The position numbers were made by a program, and so were the translations under genes. From contig CALUSI010000002.1 of NCBI GenBank assembly GCA_944323395.1, forward strand, positions 124,001 to 188,000: 64,000 bases of DNA, given 5' to 3'. Below the pieces are notes generated by a model that was given only the letters and a program-made list of their open reading frames with translations, was not told where the DNA came from and made no database searches. Below, one piece after another: positions 16,641 through 27,665 of the stretch; positions within the stretch are counted from its first letter, which is position 1, and each line of letters starts with the position of its first letter. Source of the DNA: Candidatus Gastranaerophilales bacterium. Its GTDB lineage: Bacteria > Cyanobacteriota > Vampirovibrionia > Gastranaerophilales > Gastranaerophilaceae.

Positions 16641-17246
16641 TTACATCTTTTTGTTTCCGTTGAATAACCAGTTGCCGAGGTTTACAAAAGGACTTGCAAT
16701 CAATGCCAAACCTGATACAATGATATTTCCGCTTCCTTCTTCTTCGTCTATATCACACATTGCGGCAAGTAAGTCTTCTTGACTTGTTGAATCACAATTA
16801 CCCCAAGTTAATACCTTTTGATGATCAACACCTGCTTGGTCTCTTGCATTTTCTCTTATGAATTCTTCTAAATCACCGCCAATTTCAGATTCAATAAGTT
16901 GTCTTGCTATTGCCCTTAATTGTGTATCATCTCCATCATCTCCAACTAATTGAGCATATCTTGTTTGACTTGACATTTCAGAAAGAAGTTCTTCATAAGC
17001 TGCTAATGCTTTATCTTCTTTTCCATTTGCTAAATATGAACCAATATTGGATATTTTTGTTTCAATTGCTGCATCTCTACCTGAATATGCTATTTCATAA
17101 GATTCTCTTGTATCTGCATAATCATATTTTCTATCTAAATATTCTGTATCATATAAACTTGATGCGGTGACGCCGCCACTTGTAGTTAAAGATGAAGCTG
17201 ATGCACTGCCGCCTAAAAAACTACCATTTTGAAAAGATACTGTCAT
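16641..17246 (-). CDS. Unrecognised acidic protein, 201 residues
   Basis: I do not recognise this protein. It starts MTVSFQNGSFLGGSASASS, a Ser/Gly-rich flexible N-terminus. An acidic, probably helical middle follows (EDKALAAYEELLSEMSSQT, then a run rich in Asp near residue 104). A short hydrophobic stretch lies near the C-terminus (IIVSGLALIASPFVNLGNWLF). There is no signal peptide. It is monocistronic, with a proper SD (GGAGG) before the ATG. The N-terminal VSFQNG motif resembles the SFxG-type starts of other unknown proteins in the window (39620, 32812), so it may belong to a lineage-specific set. Confidence 0.6.
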   Translation of the reverse strand: MTVSFQNGSFLGGSASASSLTTSGGVTASSLYDTEYLDRKYDYADTRESYEIAYSGRDAAIETKISNIGSYLANGKEDKALAAYEELLSEMSSQTRYAQLVGDDGDDTQLRAIARQLIESEIGGDLEEFIRENARDQAGVDHQKVLTWGNCDSTSQEDLLAAMCDIDEEEGSGNIIVSGLALIASPFVNLGNWLFNGNKKM

Positions 17247-17356
17247 AACTAACCTCCACTATAAAAACATTAACCTAAACTACCCACATTTATATAAAAA
17301 CATTTTAGGATTAGCAATTTACTAAATAATGGATTTTGTTAACATTTCTTAATGTT

Positions 17357-17917
17357 TTAAAAAAGACTGCGAATTATTATGCCTCCGACTGCGCCCGCCA
17401 TTATTGTGAGAAGAGGGTTTTTCTTGAAAAAGGAGAAAGGTATAAGAAGAATTATAAATAGTATTAATGCGTGATAGTCTATAGTTATTGCAGAAAGTTC
17501 ATTTTTGTTTGTTATTGTATCAATCAAAAGTTTAATTCCAATAGAAGCTAAAAGTGCACAAGCGGCAGGTCTTAATCCTTCAAAAACTGAACATACACAT
17601 TTCTCATCTTGAAATTTTGTGAATAATCTTGTTATTATTATTGTCAGAAAAAATGGTACTAGCACAATAGCTATAGTTGATATAGTTGCTCCTATGAACT
17701 TTGCGGTTGTGAATCCGGTATATGTTGCCATATTTATTCCTATTGGTCCTGGGGTTATATTAGAAACCGCAATCATATTTGTTAATTCATCAACGGTGAA
17801 CCAATTATATTTTGCTTGCATATAGTATAAAAACGGTAAAGCAGCATAGCCTCCCCCTAGTGCAAATATACCGATTTTGGTAAATTCATAGAATAATAGA
17901 AAATAAAGTTTAAGCAT
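17357..17917 (-). CDS. Chromate transporter half-protein, second subunit
   Basis: A membrane protein of 186 residues, about the length of one CHR domain. It includes FFYEFTKIGIFALGGGYAALPFL-like and TPGPIGINMATYTGF signatures, then hydrophobic helices to the end. Two-gene (short CHR) systems work as heteromeric pairs with opposite membrane topology. The partner gene lies directly upstream with an 8-base overlap, so coupling is likely. Many CHR pairs have no demonstrated chromate efflux and may move other oxyanions. Confidence 0.88.
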   Translation of the reverse strand: MLKLYFLLFYEFTKIGIFALGGGYAALPFLYYMQAKYNWFTVDELTNMIAVSNITPGPIGINMATYTGFTTAKFIGATISTIAIVLVPFFLTIIITRLFTKFQDEKCVCSVFEGLRPAACALLASIGIKLLIDTITNKNELSAITIDYHALILFIILLIPFSFFKKNPLLTIMAGAVGGIIIRSLF

Positions 17918-18461
17918 TTTGTTTATCCCTTATTTTCCCATATATTAGTGCAATAAATGCTGAAAATATTATTATTATTGTTGGTGAAATTGGTAACATT
18001 AACAAGCATATTAATATTATTGAAAATAATGTATATGTGAATTTTGAATTTACACTTTTAGCCCACAAATCTTTTATCGTCAGTAAAATAAGAATTACAA
18101 CAGATACTCTTATTCCCCAAAAGGCATCTTGTACTATTTTATATTCAATAATTCCCGATAAAATGTTTGCTAGTGCGATTATAATTATGAAAGAAGGTGC
18201 AACTATTCCTGCAATTGCCATTAAAGCACCCCAGAATTTTCTTGTTTTGTATCCGGCACAAGTTGCTATATTCCCTGCTATTATACCTGGAATACATTGG
18301 CTCATTGCATAAAAATCAACTAATTCTTCTTCCGTAAGCCAATTTCTTTCTTCAACTATATATTTTTTTAGTAAAGGGACTATTACGTATCCACCGCCAA
18401 GTAGTTGAAGTCCGATTAGAAAAAATATTTTGAAAATTTCAAATAATGATGCCTTTTTCAT
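17910..18461 (-). CDS. Chromate transporter half-protein, first subunit
   Basis: This CHR-domain membrane protein has 183 residues, with QLLGGGYVIVPLLKKYIV, NWLTEEELVDFYAMSQCIPGIIAGNIATCAGYKTRKF and several long hydrophobic helices. It is the first gene of an overlapping two-gene pair. Anion transport across the inner membrane is the family role; chromate resistance is known only for some members. It is divergent from the HNH gene across 94 bases. Confidence 0.88.
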   Translation of the reverse strand: MKKASLFEIFKIFFLIGLQLLGGGYVIVPLLKKYIVEERNWLTEEELVDFYAMSQCIPGIIAGNIATCAGYKTRKFWGALMAIAGIVAPSFIIIIALANILSGIIEYKIVQDAFWGIRVSVVILILLTIKDLWAKSVNSKFTYTLFSIILICLLMLPISPTIIIIFSAFIALIYGKIRDKQNA

Positions 18462-18555
18462 AATTTAATTATTGCACAAAAGTTTTTTAGGTTAAATTCC
18501 CTAAAAAAGTTTAAAAACAGCCCAAATTGGGAATACTACAATTGTAGGAGTTAAT

Positions 18556-19068
18556 ATGAAAAAGGTACTTTTACTAGATTCACATAATCACCCTATAAAT
18601 ATCTGCAGTTGGAAAAGGGCATTAATTTTGTTGATAAAAGGTAAGGCAGAAAATGCCCGAATGCTTAATGATATTGATAGTATGATTAAAGTTGATAATA
18701 TATTAATTCCTTGTGTAATAAAATTAACATATGAATTGGCAGTTCCATATAAAGAACTGCCATTTTGTCGTGAAAATATATTAGTAAGAGATAATTTTGT
18801 TTGTCAGTATTGCGGTAAGAAATTTCCGGCTGAAGAGTTGACTTTAGACCATGTATTCCCTAAATCAAGATTTGGACCGGATATTTGGGAAAATATAGTT
18901 GCTTGCTGTAAAGAGTGTAATCAGAAAAAAGCGGATAGAACTCCTAAAGAAGCAAGAATGAAACTTTTAAGACGGCCATATAGACCTAAAGATTATCTTA
19001 TGTTTGAAATGCAAAAATATCCTCAAAGTCTCATAAAATATTGGCTGGAATATTTTGAAGCTTCTTAG
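18556..19068 (+). CDS. HNH endonuclease-family protein
   Basis: The 170-residue protein has an N-terminal region (VLLLDSHNHPINICSWKRALILL) then an HNH core with a zinc knuckle: CQYCGKKF, LDHVFPKSRFGPDIWENIVACCKECNQKKADR. This architecture, with the N-terminal IxxWKRAxxLL block, is found in a stand-alone family common in Cyanobacteria and other bacteria whose role is not established. Nicking or repair activity is inferred from the fold only. It is not next to a phage or restriction gene. Its stop overlaps that of the convergent gene by 4 bases. Confidence 0.88.
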   Translation: MKKVLLLDSHNHPINICSWKRALILLIKGKAENARMLNDIDSMIKVDNILIPCVIKLTYELAVPYKELPFCRENILVRDNFVCQYCGKKFPAEELTLDHVFPKSRFGPDIWENIVACCKECNQKKADRTPKEARMKLLRRPYRPKDYLMFEMQKYPQSLIKYWLEYFEAS

Positions 19069-19895
19069 TTATTATTTGTAGGCAGAATTAAATCATCATA
19101 TATTATTGCTGAATATATTCCTAAGTCTTTCATTTCATCTATTGTGTTATTATCTGCAGGATAATATATAAAATTTGTACGCAGTTGATAGTCATTAAAA
19201 TCTATTGTTTTTCCTGTTTCAATAGCCATATTTAATCTAAACATAGAACGATGATAAGATAGTATATTATCCAGGTCTTCTTTTTTATACATTTGTTTAT
19301 ATCGAGCATTTGCACCTGATATACTATCTGCAAATCCAAGCCAAGAATCAATTACTATCTTATCTTTTTCTTTGGGATTTTCTTTATCCAATGTTGTAAC
19401 AACAAAAGCGTGATCTAATGGTTCTATTTCTCGGTATTTAATTTCACCTGTCTTTTTGTCTGTATATTGAATTTCCAAACCTAAATATACTTTTTGAGAA
19501 TTATAAAAACCATTTGTGGCAAGTGCCGCAAGAACTGTTGCCGCACATTCTTCGCAATTACCGACTTTTAAAAGATTCATACTGTTTAATAATAATCCGT
19601 ATGGAGTTTTCTTTTGCAGAGGAGTTTGTTCTACTCCATATTTATCAGGTTCTTTAGTTATTTTTCTCAATGCAGTTAGTTTTCTGTCGATTTTTTTGAA
19701 AATTTTTCTTGCTTTTATGTTTACGGGTTTTCCGTTTATTAATTTTGCAGAAGAATAAAATTCATCAATATAAGATGGACTTAATATTGGGAATTCGCTC
19801 CTTGCTCTTCTTTGTATATCATCGGCTTTTCTTATATTTTTATTTCTGGAATGAAAATTTATACTTTTGGTGGAATTTACAGATTTGATTTTCAT
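19065..19895 (-). CDS. Unrecognised protein with a possible Cys-His-Asp (papain/transglutaminase-like) triad
   Basis: I do not recognise a named family. Residues 108-200 carry three motifs in the order seen in transglutaminase-like and papain-fold effectors: LLKVGNCEECAATVLAAL (C114), EPLDHAFVVTTLD (H162) and IVIDSWLGFADS (D183). The N-terminal 45 residues are basic and disordered-looking (SINFHSRNKNIRKADD) with no Sec signal. The length of 276 residues leaves a long N-terminal helical part and an 80-residue tail. If the triad is real, the protein would be a cysteine protease, deamidase or transglutaminase. It could equally be inactive. It is monocistronic. Confidence 0.6.
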   Translation of the reverse strand: MKIKSVNSTKSINFHSRNKNIRKADDIQRRARSEFPILSPSYIDEFYSSAKLINGKPVNIKARKIFKKIDRKLTALRKITKEPDKYGVEQTPLQKKTPYGLLLNSMNLLKVGNCEECAATVLAALATNGFYNSQKVYLGLEIQYTDKKTGEIKYREIEPLDHAFVVTTLDKENPKEKDKIVIDSWLGFADSISGANARYKQMYKKEDLDNILSYHRSMFRLNMAIETGKTIDFNDYQLRTNFIYYPADNNTIDEMKDLGIYSAIIYDDLILPTNNN

Positions 19896-20020
19896 ATTGT
19901 TTTAAAACTAATAAAGATTTTTTTTGCTGCAGATAAAAATATAATTACCTTTATGTACTTTACATAAGTGGAATATAAATATTATTATATTTTTTTAATA
20001 TACATAAAAAAGGATTATAT

Positions 20021-20677
20021 ATGAAAAAAAGAATATTATTTGTTACTACTAATTTCTCAAAAATAAATGAAAATATAAAAACAGGTGTATGGTTTGAAGA
20101 ATTTGCTGTTCCTTTTTTGGTCTTTAAAAAAACAGGCTATGAACTTGTTGTTGCAAGTCCTTTAGGCGGAAATAGTCCAATAGATGTGAATAGTCTTTCT
20201 TGTTCAAATCCAATGGAATGGGACGAAGCTGCAAAGTTTTTGAAAAATACTGTAGAATTATCGAAAGTTGATTATAAAATGTTTGATGCTATTTATTTGC
20301 CTGGCGGTCACGCACCAATGTTTGATTTGGCAAATAACGAGTTGTTGAAAAAAATAATAGAATATTTTTATGAAAATGATAAAGTAATAAGTGCTGTGTG
20401 TCATGGAGTTGCCGGGTTAGTCCTTGCAAAAGATAAAAATGGATATTCTATAGTAAGAAATAAAAATGTTACTTCTTTTACAAATAAAGAAGAGAAGATT
20501 GTAAAAATGATTGAATTTATGCCATTTCTACTTGAATCTCGATTGAAATTTCTCGGATGTATTTTTATAGAAGAAAAACCTTGGAGTGAACACGTCGAAA
20601 TATGCGGTAATTTAATAACCGGACAAAATCAAAATTCAGCATTATTGCTTGCAGAAAGTGTTATTTCAGTATTATAA
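20021..20677 (+). CDS. DJ-1/PfpI-superfamily protein, Hsp31-like
   Basis: The nucleophile elbow is SAVCHGVAG (C127, H128), and the conserved Glu lies in TGVWFEEFAVPFLVF (E26/E27). LPGGHAPMFDL precedes it. At 218 residues it fits the class I glutamine-amidotransferase-like group with fungal and bacterial Hsp31/glyoxalase III-type members. Likely roles are glyoxalase or deglycase activity, or a stress chaperone; the family does not allow a firmer call. It is transcribed alone, with an SD (AAAAGGA), and converges on hisB with 4 bases between stops. Confidence 0.88.
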   Translation: MKKRILFVTTNFSKINENIKTGVWFEEFAVPFLVFKKTGYELVVASPLGGNSPIDVNSLSCSNPMEWDEAAKFLKNTVELSKVDYKMFDAIYLPGGHAPMFDLANNELLKKIIEYFYENDKVISAVCHGVAGLVLAKDKNGYSIVRNKNVTSFTNKEEKIVKMIEFMPFLLESRLKFLGCIFIEEKPWSEHVEICGNLITGQNQNSALLLAESVISVL

Positions 20678-20681
20678 GAGT

Positions 20682-21266
20682 TTATAATATTCCTTTTGTT
20701 GAGGGTATTATATCTTTATTCTTTTCATCAATTGAAACTGCAATTTTTAAAGCTCTTGCGAAAGACTTGAAAATTGCTTCTATAATATGATGTGTGTCAT
20801 AACCGTCAAGCATCTTTATGTGAATTGTCATTAATGCTGATTGTGCAAAACTAGAAAAGAAATGAGGAAGAATAACAGTTTCAAAATCGGATGTTTTTTC
20901 ATCTCTAATTACAGCATCAACCTTTGAGAATATTCTGCCTGATAAGTCTACAACACTTAATACCAGTGCTTCATCCATTGGCAGGATTTTCTCCCCATAT
21001 CTTGTTATGCCTTTCTTATCACCTAAAGCTTCAGATAGAGCACTTCCCAGTGTTATGGCAACATCTTCAACTACATGGTGATTATCTTTATCGTGAGATA
21101 TAACATCTATAACCAAGTCAAAAGATGCATGGTGTGCAAGTTGTTCAAGCATATGGTCGAAAAACTTAATGCCTGTATTTATTTTATGTTGACCTTTTCC
21201 GTCGATATTTAGTTCAACTTTAATTTCAGTCTCAGCTGTTTTTCTTACTTTAGCACACTGCCTCAT
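20682..21266 (-). CDS. hisB: Imidazoleglycerol-phosphate dehydratase
   Basis: HisB converts imidazoleglycerol phosphate to imidazole-acetol phosphate in histidine synthesis. The 194-residue protein is the monofunctional dehydratase, with GIKFFDHMLEQLAHHASFDL, the metal-binding HHVVEDVAITLGSAL and DTHHIIEAIFKSFARAL. It lacks the N-terminal HAD phosphatase of the E. coli bifunctional HisB. It starts 17 bases inside the upstream hisC-HAD gene, so translation is probably coupled. Confidence 0.96.
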   Translation of the reverse strand: MRQCAKVRKTAETEIKVELNIDGKGQHKINTGIKFFDHMLEQLAHHASFDLVIDVISHDKDNHHVVEDVAITLGSALSEALGDKKGITRYGEKILPMDEALVLSVVDLSGRIFSKVDAVIRDEKTSDFETVILPHFFSSFAQSALMTIHIKMLDGYDTHHIIEAIFKSFARALKIAVSIDEKNKDIIPSTKGIL

Positions 21267-22989
21267 TTTTTTTCTCCAATATTGTGTTTATATCTGTTAT
21301 AGAATTTATTGTATTATCTGCACCTTTATTCTTTAGTAAATCTATTAGTTCCTGTGATTTATCTTGGGGTGGTAATACTCCAATTGCTTTATATCCTGCC
21401 GATTTTGCAGCTAAAATATCATCAGTTGTATCGCCAAAATAAGTATAATTATCCCCAATAGTCATATCTTTTATAACTTTTAGCCCGTATGGATTTGGTT
21501 TTCCCATTCCTTGCGGGATATCGTCAGTTGTTATAATAGGATAAAAATAATTTGTTGCATTGAATTTTTCAAGTGCAAATATTGCTTCTGCTTTCAATCT
21601 TCCTGTAAATATTGATAAATTATAATTTTTTGAAAGATCACTTAATAATTCTGTATTAAATAATGCAGTTTCCTTATTTATTAGACCCTGACCATCTTTC
21701 CAATATATTTCTTGAAAAACATTTACTATATCATCGTAAGATGTTGTAAAACCTGATTTTTCAAGTAAATATTTTGTTAAATCCCAATCATTATTTAATC
21801 CGCCAAGATTTTTGGCATCTTGAATTTCTTTTTGGGAAATAGCTTTACCAGTAAAATGTTCATATGTTTTTTCTATTGCTGCCCTATATGAATTTCTTGC
21901 ATCAATAAGTACTCCATCCATATCAAAGACTAATGAAGGTTTTATTTTTAAAGCTTCTTTTATTCTTGTTATACCTTCTCTTGTTGGAATTGTTATTCTT
22001 ATATGATTTTCAAGTAATGAACCTTTTTTGAAAAGTTTTACTGAAATATTCGCATTTTTCAGTTTATTGTATACAAAGTCTGCTTTATTTTTGAAATCAA
22101 CCAATAAAAAATTTGCATATGAGTCATATACTATAGCATTTAATGATTCAAGAAAAGTTTTTAATTCCAATTTTGATGCGTTAATCTCTGCTCTTATTTT
22201 CTCAAAATATTCTATATCTTCTAATGCGGTAATTCCTGCTAACATAGCAAATGAATTCACACTAAAAGGGCTTACAACTTTTTTTAAATTTATAATATTC
22301 TCATTATTACTAATTATATAGCCCAAACGCATGCCTGCGAGTGCAAAATCTTTAGAAAAGGAACGTATAATGAATACATTGTTGTATTTTTCTATATATT
22401 TTTTATAAGATTTACCTGCATAATTTGCATAAGTTTCGTCTATTAATACAACTTTGTCTTTAGAGTTTTCTAATATAATAGTTAAATCAGTTTCCTCAAT
22501 TAAATTTCCTGTTGGATTGTTTGGCGAAGCTAAATATATTATTTTGATGTTTTCTTTTTGTTCTTTTAATTCAGTTATAAAATCATCTAAAGGAAATTTC
22601 CATTTTTCTTTAAACGGAACTCTTATAATGTTTCCGGCTTGAATTTGTGCATAAATAACAGGCATTTCAAATGAAACATCTAACGTTAATAGGGATTCTC
22701 CTGATTCTAAATAGGTTTGAATAATAGCTTGAATAGCTTCATCTGCTCCATTCGTAACCTTAATGTTATCTATTTTAACATTATTAAAATCTGCTATCTT
22801 TTGAGAAAGTTCGCCATAAAAAGGATAGAAACTTATATTTTTATAGTTACATTTTGACAATTTTTCTATAACTTTTGGTGACGGACCATAATTATTTTCG
22901 TTACTGTCAATTTTAATATCCCAATCTTTTTCATACATTGGAACAATGTAACCGTTCATTTCTTCTATCGATTTTTTAGGTCTTAACAT
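21250..22989 (-). CDS. hisC: Histidinol-phosphate aminotransferase fused to a HAD phosphatase
   Basis: Residues 1-350 are HisC, a fold-I PLP aminotransferase: SNENNYGPSP, TNGADEAIQAI, ASPNNPTGN, DETYANY and the PLP lysine in RSFSKDFALAGMRLGY (K213). Residues 352-575 are a complete HAD hydrolase with FDMDGVLIDARNS (D356, D358), FTGRLKAEA and GDTTDDILAAKSAGYKAIGV. The total of 579 residues is far above the roughly 350 of ordinary HisC. Because histidinol-phosphate is the product of HisC and needs a phosphatase, and hisB follows with a 17-base overlap, the HAD part may be the histidinol-phosphatase. This is inference. A damaged-metabolite phosphatase is an alternative. Confidence 0.93.
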   Translation of the reverse strand: MLRPKKSIEEMNGYIVPMYEKDWDIKIDSNENNYGPSPKVIEKLSKCNYKNISFYPFYGELSQKIADFNNVKIDNIKVTNGADEAIQAIIQTYLESGESLLTLDVSFEMPVIYAQIQAGNIIRVPFKEKWKFPLDDFITELKEQKENIKIIYLASPNNPTGNLIEETDLTIILENSKDKVVLIDETYANYAGKSYKKYIEKYNNVFIIRSFSKDFALAGMRLGYIISNNENIINLKKVVSPFSVNSFAMLAGITALEDIEYFEKIRAEINASKLELKTFLESLNAIVYDSYANFLLVDFKNKADFVYNKLKNANISVKLFKKGSLLENHIRITIPTREGITRIKEALKIKPSLVFDMDGVLIDARNSYRAAIEKTYEHFTGKAISQKEIQDAKNLGGLNNDWDLTKYLLEKSGFTTSYDDIVNVFQEIYWKDGQGLINKETALFNTELLSDLSKNYNLSIFTGRLKAEAIFALEKFNATNYFYPIITTDDIPQGMGKPNPYGLKVIKDMTIGDNYTYFGDTTDDILAAKSAGYKAIGVLPPQDKSQELIDLLKNKGADNTINSITDINTILEKKNEAVC

Positions 22990-22999
22990 AAATCACCAC

Positions 23000-23749
23000 C
23001 TATTTTACATAGAAATCAGCATTAACGTATATTCTGATTTTTACTTTCCCTGATTCAATTGGTGTTGATATTGCACTTTCTGAACTTACAGAATCCATTG
23101 CCATATTAGACTTGGCATAAAATCTGCCATTTGAAGCAATATTTTCAGTATTACAAGATACATTTAAATATTTTAAGCCTGAAACACTTGTACCTATTGA
23201 TTTAGCTAATACATCCGCTGTATCTTTTAAATCTTTTATTAATAAGGGATATTGCTCTTTACAAATAGATTTGTTATCTTCAATTGAAAACATTAAATTA
23301 TCAGTTTTGTTTGCACCGTTTGCAATTGCTGTATCAATAAACTTTGCAACTTTATTAATGTCTTTTGTTTGAACATTTACAGAGTTAACAGCAACGTAAT
23401 TTTTAATTGTTCTTTTACCGGATGAGGTAGTTGTATAAACAGGATTTACAGAAAAATTTGAAGTTTTGATTATATCTGCCTCATTATTAGATATAAGTTT
23501 TAATGCTTCAATTATTTTAGCTGAAGTTGTATTATTATCTATAACAGCTTTCTCTGCTGTGTCTGCTGTATTTTCTACAGAAAACGTAATTAATGCAAGA
23601 TTTGGTTCAACTTCTTTTGTAATTGAATTGTTTAAAGAAATATAACCTTGCATTTTTTGTGAATTATCAGTCACAGCTGCTATGGAAAACTGACTTGTAG
23701 TAAAAGCCAAACTTAATATTATAAAAGACAAAACAAAGTTTTTTTTCAT
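23000..23749 (-). CDS. SIMPL-domain (DUF541) secreted protein
   Basis: The ATG at 23749 gives MKKNFVLSFIILSLAFTTSQFSIA, a clear Sec signal, followed by a SIMPL domain: ITKEVEPNLALITFSVENTADTAEKA, NFSVNPVYTT, YVAVNSVNVQTKDINKV and DLKDTADVLAKSIG. The frame continues upstream without a stop, but AGGAG lies 8 bases before this ATG and the preceding gene's stop is 4 bases away, which fix the start. SIMPL proteins are periplasmic and generally of unknown function. It is the last gene of the ligA operon. Confidence 0.85.
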   Translation of the reverse strand: MKKNFVLSFIILSLAFTTSQFSIAAVTDNSQKMQGYISLNNSITKEVEPNLALITFSVENTADTAEKAVIDNNTTSAKIIEALKLISNNEADIIKTSNFSVNPVYTTTSSGKRTIKNYVAVNSVNVQTKDINKVAKFIDTAIANGANKTDNLMFSIEDNKSICKEQYPLLIKDLKDTADVLAKSIGTSVSGLKYLNVSCNTENIASNGRFYAKSNMAMDSVSSESAISTPIESGKVKIRIYVNADFYVK

Positions 23750-23753
23750 AAAA

Positions 23754-26223
<2,470 letters not shown>

Positions 26224-26288
26224 TCAAATATTTATAAAATTTAATATAATAGCTATTATTAATTATTTCATTTTATAATAAAAATGAT

Positions 26289-27656
26289 ATGACAATTGTA
26301 AATTTTATTGAAAATTATAGGAAGAAAAAAAGAATATTATTTACTACGCCGTCTCATGGACAGGGTGATTTTGTTAATCCTGCTTCATTAAAATTATTGG
26401 GACACAAGTTTTTTACTTGCGATTATTCAGAAATAGAGGGATTTGATAATTTAGCAAATCCTATTGGGATTATAAGAACATCACAAGTTGAAGCTGCAAG
26501 GATTTATGGTGCAAAGTCTACTTTCTTTCTTACAAATGGTTCAACATCAGGTATTGTTGCTTCTATGTTTGCATTATTGAATAGGTGTGATAAGGTTCTA
26601 ATTGCAAGAAACTGTCATCAGTCAGTATACAATGGTTTGGTTTTGACCGGTGCAGTCCCATTATGGTTAATGCCTCAATATAATAAAGAGTGGGGAATAT
26701 ATGAAACAATTAGTTTAGACTTGTTGGAAGAAACACTTGCCAGAAACAAAGATATTAAAGCTTTTATAATGACTAATCCGTCTTATGAAGGTGTAATGTC
26801 AGATGTTTACCGTATTTCAAGTGTATGTAAAAAGTATAATGTTAAACTTATTGTTGATGAAGCGCATGGTGCATTATGGAATTATCATAAAGCTTTAGGT
26901 ACTCCGGCGTTAATGCAGGGCGCCGATATTGTTGTGCAATCTTTACACAAGACTGCAGGGGCTTTAAATCCTGCTGCTTTATTGCATATTGGATTAGATT
27001 CAGATATTGAACCAAAGAATATTCAAAAGGCTTTAAACCTTATTACAACAACATCTCCATCTTATCCTTTACTTGTGAATATAGAGTCTACAATAAATTA
27101 TTTAAGCTCGCAAAATGGTCAGACAAAGCTCCAAGAGCTTGTTAAAAATGTAAATAGAACTATTAGGTTCTTGAAATCTATTCCTAACTTAGAAGTATAT
27201 TCATATAATAATGATGTAACAAAAATTTTGGTTAAAGTTACAAATATGTCAGGGTTTGAACTTTCCGATATATTATTTGATGAATATAATATAGAAGATG
27301 AACTTGCAAATGAAAAATCTGTAATGTTTCTTACCGGTCTTGGTACTACAAAGTCAAAACTGAAAAAGCTGGAAAAAGCATTATTTGATTTATGTGCGAA
27401 GAATATAAAAATCACGCCAACTGAAGAAAGAGAAAATCCTATAATAAATATAGAACCAAGAGTAAGATATACTCCGGCTCTTTTATGGGGAAAACCATCA
27501 AGAGAGGTTGATTTGAAATATTCACTTGCAAGAGTTTCTATGGAATTAATTGCCGATTATCCTCCAGGAATTCCTATTTTGCTTCCAGGTGAGGTTATAA
27601 AGAAAGAACATATTGAGTATCTTAAAGACAGACAAAAAATAAAAGTTTTAATGTAG
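26289..27656 (+). CDS. Orn/Lys/Arg decarboxylase-family protein
   Basis: This fold-I PLP enzyme of the SpeA/CadA major-domain family has TPSHGQGDFVNP at the N-terminus, TNGSTSGIVASMFAL, RNCHQSVYNGL, VDEAHGALWNYH (H193) and the PLP lysine in QSLHKTAGALNPAALLHIG (K221). At 455 residues it is the shorter YaaO-like form, lacking the wing and long C-terminal domains of E. coli CadA. It would decarboxylate lysine, arginine or ornithine to a polyamine precursor. A radical SAM gene follows after 9 bases, then an EamA transporter, suggesting a three-gene operon. A TATAAT lies 9 bases before the ATG, so the leader is very short. Confidence 0.9.
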   Translation: MTIVNFIENYRKKKRILFTTPSHGQGDFVNPASLKLLGHKFFTCDYSEIEGFDNLANPIGIIRTSQVEAARIYGAKSTFFLTNGSTSGIVASMFALLNRCDKVLIARNCHQSVYNGLVLTGAVPLWLMPQYNKEWGIYETISLDLLEETLARNKDIKAFIMTNPSYEGVMSDVYRISSVCKKYNVKLIVDEAHGALWNYHKALGTPALMQGADIVVQSLHKTAGALNPAALLHIGLDSDIEPKNIQKALNLITTTSPSYPLLVNIESTINYLSSQNGQTKLQELVKNVNRTIRFLKSIPNLEVYSYNNDVTKILVKVTNMSGFELSDILFDEYNIEDELANEKSVMFLTGLGTTKSKLKKLEKALFDLCAKNIKITPTEERENPIINIEPRVRYTPALLWGKPSREVDLKYSLARVSMELIADYPPGIPILLPGEVIKKEHIEYLKDRQKIKVLM

Positions 27657-27665
27657 AGTTTAAAA

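Noticed and set aside
17357-18461. The two chromate-transporter genes as one frameshifted gene
   Set aside because: Both halves have complete starts, SDs and full CHR domains; two-gene CHR systems are well known.
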